Assembly (NCBI RefSeq): GCF_037975245.1
Contig: NC_092561.1
Span: 3,579,001-3,643,000 of the forward strand
Source of the DNA: Apostichopus japonicus
Lineage: Eukaryota; Echinodermata; Holothuroidea; Aspidochirotida; Stichopodidae
Direction: 5' to 3'
DNA length: 64,000 nt
In this document: positions 28,719 through 36,853 of the stretch, one piece after another
How positions within the stretch are numbered: the first letter of the stretch is position 1
Layout: the number at the start of each line of letters is the position of its first letter
Notes under the pieces: generated by a model
The model's database searches: none
Seen by the model: only the letters and a program-made list of their open reading frames with translations
Told to the model about the DNA's origin: nothing
Made by a program: the position numbers and the translations under genes

Positions 28719-31551
28719 ATTCAATTTTAATGATGAACATTTGCCGTTTAATAGGGATGCTGTATTTGCCCCTAATATGCTAGATATTCAAATATGGTCA
28801 CCTTTGGTCAACGTTCTTGAACTGTTTTTATTACAACCTTCGAGGAAATTTTCCTCACTGGGACAATCAGTTATCTTGTGTGTTCCTTAAAAAATGGAGA
28901 GTAAAGACCTCCAGGAGAGCAACTTTTTGAAAACATCTAGCAATTATAGCGTGCAAGTTGGGGCCCATACAGACTACCTTTAAAGACCACTTTTGTGAGA
29001 AAAACACAATATACAAGAGTTAAGGAAATACGACCTGCAGGATGGACCACAAATCATAATACTCTAATAACAATAACAATAATATATCATAGTCACACTT
29101 GCACTTCGGCTTGACCAGATGGTGAGTTGCACACATAGGCATATGCCCATGTTGTATGTTATTATTGGTCTATAACTAATCTGGTTTTGACAAATGACAC
29201 AACTATAGTGGTTATCATGTTGTTTATTCATGTTTCACTTACTGCATTGTTTACTGTTTTACTTTAGTTGACTCTGGGCATGCTTACATTAAAAAATAAT
29301 AATAATCCTTCAATATAACCTAGACACTTGCCTTTTAAACCTCCTTTCTCTTCATCAGTTGAAATTGTATATACCCCCCCCCCCCCACCCAAGATGTATT
29401 GTCCGCCCAAACAATAACACCATTAACAACTAAAAAGTTATTCCCAATACTGCATTCATCCCACACAAATTACAATACTGCGTATATGTAGCCAAATGCA
29501 GTTTTTATAAAAAATATACTTTTCCTCGATTATAAAGTTTATTGATTACTTTTGAACTTCCAACCGAATCAATAGATATACTGACCTGCAAGTCAAGGCA
29601 CGTCTTCCCACGAACCCTCCCATTAGTTCTAACCTCGGCCAAAGGTGGAAAGTGAGTGCGCAATGCGTCTAATAGTTGCAACGTTACCTCAGCCTGAAGT
29701 TCGACCAAGTCGATACAGACAGTTTCATTTGAATCCGTCGACATATGTTGTGATGCAATAATCACGTATCCGCTAAGGGAGTGAAAACGTATAGAAGTCA
29801 CTTTAGTATCAAAAGTTAAAGAAGTAAATCAGTGGCGGCGAAAGAGGGTTAGATGATCAGGTGGGGACGGGGCAAGGGGGGGGGTCGCAGAGACTTCGAG
29901 GGGCAGTCGGACATGTGACTTTGATTTTACGAGTAAAAGCTATAAGCTACTTCAAAACTTGTCGATAACATGGTTACGTCAGTAATTCCAGTATTTGACT
30001 GATTTTTCTTCGGGCCTTTTTCTTCATTTTTTAAACAACAGGGACTTTTTTAATTACACTTTTTTTAATTTTTCAACTGAAGGGGCATTTTATATAACAA
30101 ACGTGCAATTGTTTGTTTAATACAAAAGTGGGAAAGGGGTACAGAACTTTTAATTACTAAAAGCGCACTACTTATCTAATAACTTTATTTACAAATTCCA
30201 GGATTTTTATTGTTCTTCTACAAAAAGGACACTTTTCAATTACACAATTTCCTTTGATTTTCAACAACAGGGCTTTCCAATGTACAATTTTTTGTTTAAA
30301 TTTCCAACAAAATGCACTTTTAAATATAGTTATAAAACAGAAGGACACTTTTTTACATGAAAATGTGACTTCTTATTATTGACAAGCACAATGGCTACTG
30401 CTGTGTACTTTTTTTAACGGGGGGGGGGGGGGGGCGTACCCACTGTTATTTGGGACATTGAATATTGTAGCTGAATGTATATCCATTGCTTTATATGAAA
30501 CTGTACTCGATATATATGTTAAACCACGCATAACATGTCGTTCTTATTTCGTGCGGGTAACTTTTTCCCTGAAGCCAGTCCAAGTATAGGCCTATAACAT
30601 CATATATAGAAGGAGAAATGTAACTAAATGTTTTCTGAGCCCTGCCATTTTAAGAACAACTTTGATAAGGGCCTTTGCACATGTAAGGAGTAAGGACCAA
30701 CTTCATTTTCTTCGGGATAAAAGCGATAATCGCCTGGTTTTTCGACTATAGGTTATTTACGTAAACTACCTGTTTACCTGCCGTACAGCTCGTAGAGACA
30801 ACGTATCTATTGGGTACGTACTGTGTAGCCTGTACATGTATATGGGAGGTTATACATGCTTATTTAGACAGGCACAACGTAGGGAGTCGAGATTCGATCC
30901 CCGTTGGTCGCATTTCAGACAGGTGAAACTACACCTGTCAGCCTTAAACTTTGTTGTTTCAACCCAACCTCATGTGCATGTGCCCGACCCATGTGCAGTG
31001 CTCGACACCTGTCCAATGCCCGACCCATGTGCAGTGTAAGGAATGCCCAACTCCTAAGCAATGTGTAAATAGGCTTATGTACAGTATTTAGAGACGTTCA
31101 ATTATATAATGAAACTTTACAATATCCTCTTTAATGTTTTGTCTTTGATGTTTTGCTGTTGTACAAGCCTTTGCCTGTTGCCCCCTTTCCGCGTCCCCTC
31201 ATTTCGACCCGAAGCTTCCGGTTACACACCGCCGACGTCAGTAGCGTTACAATATGTTTGCCAGAGATCATAATTGGGAAGGGGGGAGGGGAAGGGAGGG
31301 GGGATATTATGTTTACCCTCACGCCGTCTATATATCACACGAAGAAAAAATGAATTATAAAACTATACATATGCATACTGATCTGAATGAACGGTTTTGT
31401 TACTATTGAAGCAGTAAAACTATAAGAAAAAATATATATATATTAAACAGAAATCATGAACGTTAACTTACCTCTCAGCTAAGACCTCCCCATTTAGAAA
31501 TACCAGAGCAGCGAACACGGAATAAAAGAATCTCGGTAGGAGACACTCCAT
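1715..31551 (-). CDS. alpha-2-macroglobulin-like thioester protein (24 exons, 3' end missing)
   Basis: A secreted protease-trapping or opsonin-type protein of the A2M/C3/CD109 family. The 24 exons total 3,305 coding bases (1,101 residues plus two bases), all with GT-AG sites and matching phases. Order: signal peptide (residues 1 to about 26), MG1-MG6 (about 27-650), bait-like variable region (about 649-770), MG6 tail motif FPDTWLWHL (about 790-800), MG7/CUB (803-980), then the thioester domain with GCGEQ (Cys1034, Gln1037), followed by [19 protein letters not shown]. The exon 18-20 segment ([11 protein letters not shown], then the CVCGG pattern) looks closer to vertebrate A2M than to insect TEPs. 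Usual length is about 1,450-1,500 residues, so roughly 350-450 residues lie left of base 1. The residue deciding amide or ester chemistry about 100 residues after the Cys is not in view. No furin-type RXXR cluster like that of C3 was seen. CD109/TEP membership cannot be excluded without the C-terminus. Confidence 0.93.
2190..2372 (-). CDS. A2M-like exon 23 (thioester motif)
   Basis: Encodes [20 protein letters not shown], then [24 protein letters not shown] carries the Cys and Gln that form the internal thioester. Family members usually have PYGCGEQ; here it is PTGCGEQ. Acceptor TTTTAG, donor ATAG|GTAAGTG. Confidence 0.96.
2885..3020. repeat. 31-bp minisatellite starting at exon 22 donor
   Basis: Four copies of a unit reading GTATGTCCCTTTACAATGCA plus TAACTGTACAG on the gene strand. 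Two of the unit junctions give CAG|GTAT(G/C)T, donor-like sequences. The array begins at the first intron base after exon 22. Confidence 0.9.
3021..3113 (-). CDS. A2M-like exon 22
   Basis: Encodes [20 protein letters not shown], then [12 protein letters not shown]. Of several GT sites near the end, only ACAG|GTACAGT keeps phase 1 into exon 23 (Gly1014) and avoids a stop. A 31-bp tandem repeat starts right at this donor. Confidence 0.85.
3683..3734 (-). CDS. A2M-like exon 21
   Basis: A 52-base exon encoding [17 protein letters not shown]. Continues VLVE|AEG, the family's LVEaEG motif. Acceptor CTTTAAAG, donor ATG|GTGAGAA, phase 1. Confidence 0.9.
5180..5295 (-). CDS. A2M-like exon 20 (CUB)
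   Basis: 39 codons ending in [10 protein letters not shown], equivalent to the ..V.KPLLVEPEG segment before the thioester domain. Acceptor GTTGATAG, donor GAG|GTATGTA. Confidence 0.9.
5455..6690. repeat. 31-bp minisatellite in A2M intron 19
   Basis: About 39 copies of gctgctctcatatatctgta plus aatattatcag. Variants shared by neighbouring units (agactgctc, tctggctgctc, ctctgtaaat) recur in blocks, suggesting block-wise amplification. Confidence 0.95.
6696..6797. repeat. duplicated exon 19/intron boundary
   Basis: 6696-6742 and 6738-6797 are two diverged copies sharing ctgtagcatacatg and attggtRtcttgMccaata. The second copy spans the last bases of exon 19 and its donor. The intronic copy lacks the 11 bases (gcttacctatg) that hold the donor. 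Confidence 0.65.
6771..6912 (-). CDS. A2M-like exon 19 (CUB start)
   Basis: Encodes [13 protein letters not shown] and [16 protein letters not shown]. The Cys-X-Cys position matches vertebrate A2M CICANG. Donor ATAG|GTAAGCC. The exon end is partly duplicated in the following intron. Confidence 0.9.
7566..7794 (-). CDS. A2M-like exon 18 (MG7)
   Basis: Acceptor TTTAATTTAG chosen by phase (GG plus C makes Gly). Encodes [19 protein letters not shown] and then VFQPFF...[11 protein letters not shown], the strongly conserved region after the bait. Donor ACG|GTATGTG. Confidence 0.94.
8242..8767. mobile_element. hAT-type MITE in A2M intron 17
   Basis: Ends CAGGGACGCAGCCAGG and (reverse complement of the right end) CAGCGACGTAGCCAGG. 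Flanked by ttccctga at 8234-8241 and ttccctgg at 8768-8775, a 7 of 8 target duplication. CAG-type ends with an 8-bp duplication are typical of hAT elements. 526 bp and no transposase ORF, so non-autonomous. Confidence 0.75.
9414..9579 (-). CDS. A2M-like exon 17 (MG6 tail)
   Basis: Acceptor TTTCCTACAG, donor AGG|GTAAGTT, phase 2 exit. Begins with five Gly-X-Y triplets ([15 protein letters not shown]) and ends [15 protein letters not shown], the family signature FPETWLW. Confidence 0.93.
10122..10227 (+). mobile_element. 5'-truncated SINE with (CATA)n tail
   Basis: Shares GAGACTGAC, GGTCAGCT, CGCGAGTTCCTGCTT and CAGGAGGATCT with the SINE at 41424-41678 and ends in a (cata)n tail. The tRNA-like head is missing. 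Confidence 0.7.
11265..11362. repeat. 16-bp repeat in A2M intron 16
   Basis: About six units of ggacatctaaagctta, some degenerate. Confidence 0.8.
11539..11605 (-). CDS. A2M-like exon 16
   Basis: A 67-base exon with acceptor TATGTTCCAG and donor GAAA|GTAAGTT. Encodes [20 protein letters not shown], aligning with the helix after the bait-side insert (family: aG..IltN...ikP C). Phases 0 and 1 fit both neighbours. Confidence 0.82.
12726..12956 (-). CDS. A2M-like exon 15 (bait-like region)
   Basis: 77 codons (residues 649-725). The middle is basic and proline-rich ([15 protein letters not shown]) and is made by an in-frame 12-base tandem repeat. This is where A2M-family proteins carry the protease-cleaved bait region. 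Acceptor TTGCCAG, donor CAG|GTAATGC. Confidence 0.85.
12785..12833. repeat. 12-base in-frame coding repeat in bait exon
   Basis: Three to four copies of cgaggtggaaat inside exon 15. On the coding strand each copy adds Arg-Phe-Pro-Pro without shifting the frame. Confidence 0.85.
13038..13137 (-). mobile_element. tRNA-derived SINE-like copy
   Basis: On the minus strand it has a Pol III A-box-like GTGGCAGAGTGGATAAAGGC and a B-box-like GGGTCGATACC, spaced as in a class II (Leu/Ser) tRNA. It shares a body (gaagcaatgaggctaagcaa) with 23650-23757. Confidence 0.6.
13457..13606 (-). CDS. A2M-like exon 14 (MG6)
   Basis: Exactly 50 codons. Contains [19 protein letters not shown] and [10 protein letters not shown], matching the family's ASP.SLCA...VDKSVLLL block in MG6. 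Donor CAG|GTATAAC. Confidence 0.93.
13795..14670. repeat. 40-bp minisatellite in A2M intron 13
   Basis: About 21 diverged copies of ctaatactatattcatctag followed by taaaatatgaccataagaaa. Confidence 0.93.
15059..15234 (-). CDS. A2M-like exon 13 (MG5)
   Basis: Acceptor GTTATCCAG, donor GAT|GTAAACT. 59 residues including [19 protein letters not shown], the MAP...L.Y.....GE.V pattern of MG5. Confidence 0.9.
16034..16184 (-). CDS. A2M-like exon 12 (MG5)
   Basis: Acceptor TTTCACCAAAAG, donor ACAG|GTTTGAT (a weak donor). 50 residues, phase 1 exit, fitting MG5 ([15 protein letters not shown]). The weak donor is supported by the exact phase match to exon 13. Confidence 0.82.
16345..16404 (+). other. 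possible retroposed 3' end with poly(A)
   Basis: taaataaatacagtgg is followed by 18 A residues inside A2M intron 11. This looks like the tail of a retroposed transcript, but no body is recognisable. Confidence 0.3.
16505..17130. repeat. composite AT/CA-rich minisatellite in A2M intron 11
   Basis: Alternating units of about 41 to 62 bp built round ccccatagaatagcc, catatatagcc and caacacaataac. On the minus strand long stretches are open in all three frames, but the encoded peptides are repetitive and hydrophobic and lie inside an intron. Confidence 0.88.
17166..17366 (-). CDS. A2M-like exon 11 (MG4-MG5)
   Basis: Acceptor GTTCGGCAG, donor ATT|GTAAGTG. 67 residues including [18 protein letters not shown], close to the family's SPS.SFL.I start of MG5. 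Confidence 0.9.
17710..18866. repeat. 56-bp minisatellite in A2M intron 10
   Basis: About 15 nearly identical 56-bp units (tttgccctagctacaaaccc, acttctgtagtaatattata). Three longer, about 83-bp units with ctactaccagggtcgtacaa sit at 18640-18830 next to the exon 10 donor, and a related long unit starts the far end at 17717. Confidence 0.95.
18881..19063 (-). CDS. A2M-like exon 10 (MG4)
   Basis: Acceptor TTTGACAG, donor GAG|GTAAGAC. 61 residues including [14 protein letters not shown], the MG4 T..DG...F pattern. A 56-bp minisatellite begins about 12 bases after the donor. Confidence 0.9.
19380..20440. repeat. 29-bp minisatellite in A2M intron 9
   Basis: About 37 copies of aatcccactgatgttactaa plus accattagc. 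A multi-unit block (with the odd aaaaaacattagtatacccc unit) recurs near 19700, 19935 and 20225, so there is higher-order structure. Confidence 0.95.
20488..20597 (-). CDS. A2M-like exon 9 (MG3-MG4)
   Basis: Acceptor TTTGCATAG, donor CAA|GTAAGTT. Encodes 37 residues ending [10 protein letters not shown], the conserved FKPGLPY motif at the start of MG4. Confidence 0.92.
20735..20945. repeat. 19-bp repeat in A2M intron 8
   Basis: About ten diverged units of gacctaaatacatagatta. Confidence 0.8.
21385..21502 (-). CDS. A2M-like exon 8 (MG3)
   Basis: Acceptor GATCAG, donor ACTG|GTATGTT. Encodes [17 protein letters not shown] and [13 protein letters not shown]. Starts in phase 0 and leaves in phase 1. 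Confidence 0.88.
21930..22017 (-). CDS. A2M-like exon 7 (MG3)
   Basis: Acceptor TTTTCAAAG, donor GAG|GTAAAGA. Encodes [19 protein letters not shown], matching the YTYGKPVKG motif at the start of MG3. Confidence 0.92.
22908..22992 (-). CDS. A2M-like exon 6 (MG2-MG3)
   Basis: Acceptor CACTAG, donor ATT|GTAAGTA, phase 2 exit. Encodes [15 protein letters not shown], the family's VLPKFEV..TPP..I junction between MG2 and MG3. Confidence 0.92.
23650..23757 (-). mobile_element. tRNA-derived SINE-like copy
   Basis: Minus strand: A-box-like TGGCCAAGTGCTGGATAAAT, body gaagcaatgaggcttagcaa and a near-perfect B box GGTTCGATACC. Second copy of the element at 13038-13137. Lies in A2M intron 5. Confidence 0.65.
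23833..24019 (-). CDS. A2M-like exon 5 (MG2)
   Basis: Acceptor CTTTTCCAG, donor ATG|GTAACTT, phase 1 exit. Encodes [17 protein letters not shown] and [12 protein letters not shown], the MG2 body, where the family has PEIYIEDP..R.AQW. Confidence 0.9.
24705..24760 (-). CDS. A2M-like exon 4 (MG2)
   Basis: A 56-base exon encoding [19 protein letters not shown]. Acceptor TTCTACAG, donor CCA|GTAAGTC. This matches the VRFRVLSLD segment of MG2. Confidence 0.88.
26830..27119. mobile_element. hAT-type MITE in A2M intron 3
   Basis: A 290-bp element with inverted ends CAGGCGCGTAGCCA. A perfect 8-bp target duplication AAAACGTT lies at 26822-26829 and 27120-27127. The interior has poly-G/poly-C tracts and no transposase. 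Confidence 0.9.
27397..27568 (-). CDS. A2M-like exon 3 (MG1-MG2)
   Basis: Acceptor CTGTTTTTCTAG, donor ACAG|GTAACG, phase 1 exit. Contains the MG1-MG2 hallmark [11 protein letters not shown], matching the family consensus [11 protein letters not shown]. Confidence 0.93.
28621..28714. repeat. (TA)n microsatellite
   Basis: Nearly pure TA dinucleotides in A2M intron 2. Confidence 0.97.
29586..29772 (-). CDS. A2M-like exon 2 (MG1)
   Basis: Acceptor CACTCCCTTAG, donor CAG|GTCAGTA. Residues 27-89 begin [19 protein letters not shown], the usual A2M-family start of MG1 with an N-glycosylation site (NET). Ends in phase 0. Confidence 0.9.
31472..31551 (-). CDS. A2M-like exon 1 (start and signal peptide)
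   Basis: Encodes [20 protein letters not shown], a hydrophobic secretory signal, then GEVLAE. The donor is GTAAGTTAACG. It is the only ATG that joins in phase (2) to exon 2. The first bases of the transcript are not identifiable. Confidence 0.85.
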
Positions 31552-34086
31552 CCTCAAATTGATTGCTTCTTGTGCAGTACTTGCTGCACTATACTATAGT
31601 ATCACCTTATTACCTGTTCAAGTGAAGGGTCGGTCTTCTCTAAGCTGCAATTAACACAGGTCTTCTTAATCAAACTGCAGAATGGAAACCTTCCTTAAAG
31701 TTTCTTAAAGGAAAATGTATTCTTCTAGCTCCACGCTAAATTGACAAGATTGTTTGTTTACAAATGTGGCTTTCTCTCACTCTCTCTCTCTATTTTTATA
31801 TATTTTTCTCTATCCCATCCTCTGCATGTACTATGTCCGAGTTCTGAGAAAAGAATTTGGGTACAACCCCCATTCAGAGATTTACCAGGAACTGTGTACT
31901 GCTGCCATTGAGACCGAAACCATAGGGGGTCATCATTGGCTGTGATGACCTTTGCCTACACTAGAACTTTCGCTTATCGGTTCCTTCCTTCCCGGATGCA
32001 GTAGAGTAGGGAATTCGAAACAATTACAGCCGCTATAAAAAAAAGGAGCGCTGATAAAACACAAGGTTAGACTTCTGGGGAAGAAGTTTCTCACTTCCCC
32101 TAATCCGAGTGACGTTATAACTTTTATTGAAAATTCTAGGAAAATTCTAGGAAATGGCACACGCAAACATCACTCTGTTTGATCCTTGCACCTGTTTTGG
32201 GACGATTATAAGTTGTAAACAACTGATATATTTTGACGGTAATTATATCCGTCTTTCATAAAAGTCATTTAATTAGGCGGAGGGCTTCTTTTATAATATA
32301 TTTGCGTTTTAAATGTGAATGAGTTCAATGAAGATCGATGATGGATGGGAATGATTTATCTAAGATATATGATTTCATCATTCTAGATCGAAGCATGCTG
32401 TTGCGGTGTGTTTCGATTTCCCTTTCCTGATGCTTGGCTCATGGGTCCAAGTTGCATATTTACTCAAACTATTAACCCTTAGATTGTACTCTAACTACTC
32501 CCCTCCCCTCCCCTCCCCACTCCCCACTCCCTACCCCCCCCCCCCACTCCGTCCCTTTGGTTTTACTTGAAGGTTCAAGATCTAGTACGGCATGCATTGT
32601 TCATGCTAACACTGTATAAACAATTAACGGATTGTCAGCAATTGTCGGACACCAGAAAAAACAGCGGACCGAAATTGGAAGTTGATCATGCATGCATGAA
32701 ATAATTCCGTGCTACATGCAAAACTTGTTGTCGACTCCGAAAATAGAATATTACATATTATATAACAACTAATTGTATTCTGGTCATTTGATTGGTCAAT
32801 TGCTCGTTGAAAGATGTAATTTGTTCCATTCAACTCGGCTGCGCCTCGTTGATGGAACATTCCATCTTTCAACTCATGAAATATTTGCACTATTGCACTC
32901 ATAACCATTCATTTTTTGTATAATATATCATTTTGAATCAGATCGAACTTTTTATGACTCCATCAATCGTTTTTTTTGTTTTTTTTGTGTGGCATTTTTC
33001 CATAATGCATGGAGAGCAAGATATGAAAGGCGCCAATCAAGTTGCAATATAGGCAAGGACTATGTTTGGTTGGTCCTTATATTGCCAATTGTCACGTTAA
33101 GAAACATACACAAGAACATTCGCTATCAGTCAACTTATAGGCTATTCTGTGATGAAACAACAGAAATCATCAAAATAAATGAATTGCAGAATTTGATATT
33201 AGTATTGAATATGTAACTTTCAAAATTGGAAGAGAGATAGCTTTTAATTCATTTTGTGATAACAAGTTCTTCAACTATCTCTGCAATTTAAACAAACTAT
33301 GTTATTGGCTTCATCAATTATTACAAGATAGATTGAATTTCATAGCTTTTTTGTTTTTGTTTTTGAACCTTTAACCTATGGTGTGTCCGTTTTCTAAGTG
33401 TGAACAATTTCGGAAAATTTTACCAAGTCTATAGCGTGCATTATATTCAACCAAAACTACGGCTTGGCGGCAGAGCTGGAGGGGAGGGGGGTGGCACAGG
33501 AGGTAGTAACCCCTTCCCATTTGTGAAGAACTGCCTCTTTTAATAAGCTAGAAGTGGCCGTTTTTGTTTGTGACAAACACTCAGTTTGCATTTTTGTAAC
33601 AGAAAAGTGCACTTTTGGTATTTAATAGCGTCCTTTTATTGACCAAATTCAGAATGTTTGGATAGCAATACATTTTGATACTGGAAAATGAAGTGTATAC
33701 AGAATGCACAGAAGGTTCGTGACATTTTAGCGGTGATATATTGGCTTCAAGCCAAAGCCTTCAAATGTCCCACTGTCCTCTTCAAATTAGTGTTTGCCCC
33801 TGCCTCACATGTCCTATAATTATAGTCTCAACAAGATATTATAAAACGGCGCCCCATAATCGTATCCACTCCGAGTCCGCAATTCTTTAGTAAAAATCAA
33901 AATGACTATATTATATAACTGATGACTGGTTGGTATGAACGCATCGCACATGCAGGCCTATACGTATACTTTCATCAGCTCTTTGTCATGGCGTTATTCC
34001 GTAATGACTAAATGGGCAGGCTAAATCCGCCAGATATAGGCTACTGAGAATTTACTGATAGAAACTAATGCAGGTTTCTTTATGAT
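31552..34086. other. intergenic region between A2M-like gene and sulfotransferase
   Basis: No gene seen. It must hold the A2M promoter, but I cannot point to a TATA box or initiator. Contains a CT run near 31778, poly-C tracts near 32500-32545, a hairpin at 32806-32874 and a CAATAAAA on the minus strand near 33637 that could be the sulfotransferase poly(A) signal. Confidence 0.5.
32806..32874. repeat. imperfect inverted repeat (hairpin)
   Basis: gttgaaagatgtaatttgttccattcaac (split arms) pairs with gttgatggaacattccatct ttcaac around a short loop tcggctgcgcctc. Probably part of a dispersed element; no target duplication found. Confidence 0.55.
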
Positions 34087-35490
34087 TCATTTCCAGGAAA
34101 ATGTTTGGTCAAGGGTCTCTTTTAATTGACGATTCAATGGTTGATAAAAATATTGCAATTTACGCTTGACTTTCGAATCGACAGCTCTCTTTTTCCTTCC
34201 CTTTCCCTTAAGGCAATCGGAGTCCGGCCTCTCCTTTATTACCGGACAAAAGAAACTGCCTCTTTTTCGAAACATTTCTTGAGTAAAGAAATGACTTATT
34301 CCAAGGAATTTTTCAACCCTGTTTAGAACAGTCCACGATTCACTTGAAAACAGTTCTCCATCGATGACCATTAAGTTTTCTCGGGATATATGGTGCAAGA
34401 TATTGTTGACGTATTCAAGATATAACCCTTTGCGTATTAATTGGTTTGTTTCATCAATGTTCCCCAAGGAGTCCAACACACTCTTCTCGAATGAATCTGC
34501 AATTCTATAACCTTTGTAAAATATGTTCGGTTCTCTCTTGCCTCGAAGATTACTATCCCAAACTGGTAGCTTCATGTGTTTTAAGTTTTCAATATTTTCG
34601 GGTAATTTAATTTTGGTTCTAACATGTGCGTAGTCCGAATGTGCCCTTAGGACAGGGCTTACGAGTATCAATAAAAACTTTTTAGCCATCTTTAACAGCT
34701 CTCCAAGAACCTGTTGGTTTTCTTGAATTTCAATAATATCGAGTAAGGTTAACTCCGAAGACGTTGACAGAGGCATAGGTTTCAAAAATGCAGCTGAATC
34801 TCCATCCTCTAGTGCCTTCACTGTATTGGACGAAAACGGATAAACTTCAGAGACTAACTCAGGATGCAGGTCTAAAAACCCTGTCAAAGTCTGCGAGCCA
34901 CATTTCTTAACACCAAGTAGAATTACGTCTGGCGCCCTCTTTTTACAATCAAGTTTCCGCTGAGCGTCACTATTTGCAGGACTTCGCGAGGCACCTAATC
35001 GATTATTCCGATAGTCATAGCAACCCCATAGTTTTTCTGTTTTATTGTAGTCCAGGTTACTTGCCATGTTAGAGAATGGACGTACAATGTTTCCAATCTT
35101 TTTGAAAACAGCTTCTGACCGGATGTTGGTAGTTCTCTCTGTTGTGTTGTGTAATGTATTCATTCTTCCTTCCGCGTCGATATGGAATGAATAACTCGGC
35201 CATTCTTTGTTCTTTTGAGCAAGCAACGAGCTTTCTCCTGTCGTGGAAGAAGGTATTACTCTAAAAGAGATTTGGTTTCGAATGATTGCTAGCGTACATA
35301 TTGAGAGAATACAGATAGCTATAATAAAGTATATACGTTTGACATTTATGCATTTAAAGTGGCACGATCTGGTCATTTTGGTTAAATAAGAGACCATATT
35401 TTGTTTATATGTTGAAGAGTTTTTTGCTCGATTGCGTAAGGCCACCTGCACATCTAACAAAGGCTCTCTCCCTTTGTAATTAATGAACAA
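34087..35490 (-). CDS. heparan sulfate 3-O-sulfotransferase-like enzyme
   Basis: A single-exon, 467-residue type II membrane protein of the HS3ST sulfotransferase family, which moves sulfate from PAPS to glycan (heparan-type) chains in the Golgi. Membrane anchor about residues 53-70; the first Met gives a long cytosolic tail, and Met39, which aligns with Met12 of the paralogue, may be the true start. WGCYDY (155-160) precedes the catalytic domain. 5'-phosphosulfate loop GVKKCGSQTL (193-202) has the key Lys; Glu215 sits at the catalytic-base position (SEVYPF). The 3'-phosphate motif reads LILVSPVLRAHSDY: the Ser-Asp-Tyr is kept but the Arg normally before (D/E)P is Val277. The C-terminal cysteine pair (415 and 426) and GKGR motif match HS3ST. 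It could be a divergent sulfotransferase with another glycan substrate. Confidence 0.85.
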   Translation of the reverse strand: MFINYKGREPLLDVQVALRNRAKNSSTYKQNMVSYLTKMTRSCHFKCINVKRIYFIIAICILSICTLAIIRNQISFRVIPSSTTGESSLLAQKNKEWPSYSFHIDAEGRMNTLHNTTERTTNIRSEAVFKKIGNIVRPFSNMASNLDYNKTEKLWGCYDYRNNRLGASRSPANSDAQRKLDCKKRAPDVILLGVKKCGSQTLTGFLDLHPELVSEVYPFSSNTVKALEDGDSAAFLKPMPLSTSSELTLLDIIEIQENQQVLGELLKMAKKFLLILVSPVLRAHSDYAHVRTKIKLPENIENLKHMKLPVWDSNLRGKREPNIFYKGYRIADSFEKSVLDSLGNIDETNQLIRKGLYLEYVNNILHHISRENLMVIDGELFSSESWTVLNRVEKFLGISHFFTQEMFRKRGSFFCPVIKERPDSDCLKGKGRKKRAVDSKVKRKLQYFYQPLNRQLKETLDQTFSWK

Positions 35491-36654
35491 AGCTCATATA
35501 AGGGAAGAAAGCTTAGGCCATGTGGTTCATATATTTCGAATTCAACGCTAGCCTACTCATTAGTCCGACGAAGCCTACACTTTTAGAACTATCAACACGC
35601 AGTTTACACTGTACCTCCAATCTGAATTAAATCTAATGTAGGCGCACCACTGATACACTTAATTTATACTCGTTAATAACTCCAAAACTTGATTTTAAAA
35701 GATAAATCACAGTAATTGAAATGACAAAGGTAAAAGCGCTCCCAAACAGCAAGGTTTTGTATCTTCAATGGTCAGCAGGTCAGTGGTCGTTTCCAGGAAG
35801 GTTAAATTCTCAGTATATCGCCACAAGCGTTGGCGATTATTCCGAAGTCAGTAAGTGACCTGAGAGGACAACTCGCGTTTCAGAGGTTTATATTGAGCTT
35901 GGCTTGTTGTGTTTTGAGATCTTTTTGACCTTAATTATAGGCTCAGAGAAGTTTTTTACGAAGTCGATTATATTAACAGAGGAATAAATCCAGTTTGCTA
36001 CTCAAAACGTATTATTTCCTTGCTCCGTTATGGTCTCAATGTGCCTCGCACTGCATCCCAGCTGTCTTTACAATACAGTGTAGTTTCATAATTTCGGAGA
36101 TTCGAGACATAATGGAACACATCGATCCTTCCGATAAAGCTTCACGAAGAGTGATGGGTTCCACGAAATTGTACCGTCTTTCAGTTTTCGGTGACACATA
36201 TACTCCGAGCAATTCAAAAGTGAGGCCTCACTCCAGCATACGAAACCTTATACAGAATAGACAAGCTGCTATGTATTCAGTAACATTACAATACCGGTAC
36301 TCTTCATTGAATTCACATTATATATATATGTGTGTATATTTAGCTGTTATACACAATTCCGAGATAAATATATATTAACCAGATAACAAATCCGTATAAA
36401 TTCAACCTTATAATTTTGATGACTTCTTTTTCATATTTTATATGTACGCCGTTACAATATCAGTTCGTGTTCGTTTGTTGTTAAGTAGCCTACACGAACA
36501 AACGTTTTGTGTATCGTTCTACGACTGACTGGCTTTTGGACAAATACAATCCGCTACTTTCTGCCCCTGAAAGGATTATCAACACAGACGATTTGAATCG
36601 CACAGATTTTTGTGTGCAACAAACTGTAAAGTTTATTCATTAAGTCAAGACCGT

Positions 36655-36853
36655 TGTTTTAAAGGACAAAAGACGAGAGTTCCAATGGTTACCTTTACAC
36701 AATGTATATCTACTAGCTTTACCCGATCAATTTCTCCTGCAACCTTGTATAAACTGGGTATTACAGACAATACAACACTGTACTTTAATGCTGGCATGTC
36801 TGACGAAAGGAAAGAGTAACAGGGTATTATGAATGTTCACGGTAATAGTACGT
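36655..36853 (-). repeat. duplicated upstream segment, copy 1
   Basis: Starts aaaggacaaaagacgagagt and runs to ttcacggtaat. It matches 40596-40745 except for substitutions and a gap of roughly 45 bases, lying about 1.2 kb upstream of the first sulfotransferase ATG. Confidence 0.9.

Noticed and set aside
29830-30447. Another hAT element (CAGTGG ... CCACTG)
   Set aside because: Beyond the first six bases the ends do not match and there is no 8-bp duplication.
36610-36819. 69-codon plus-strand ORF as a gene
   Set aside because: It lies in the duplicated upstream block. The other copy has several amino-acid changing differences and a stop, so it is not under coding constraint.
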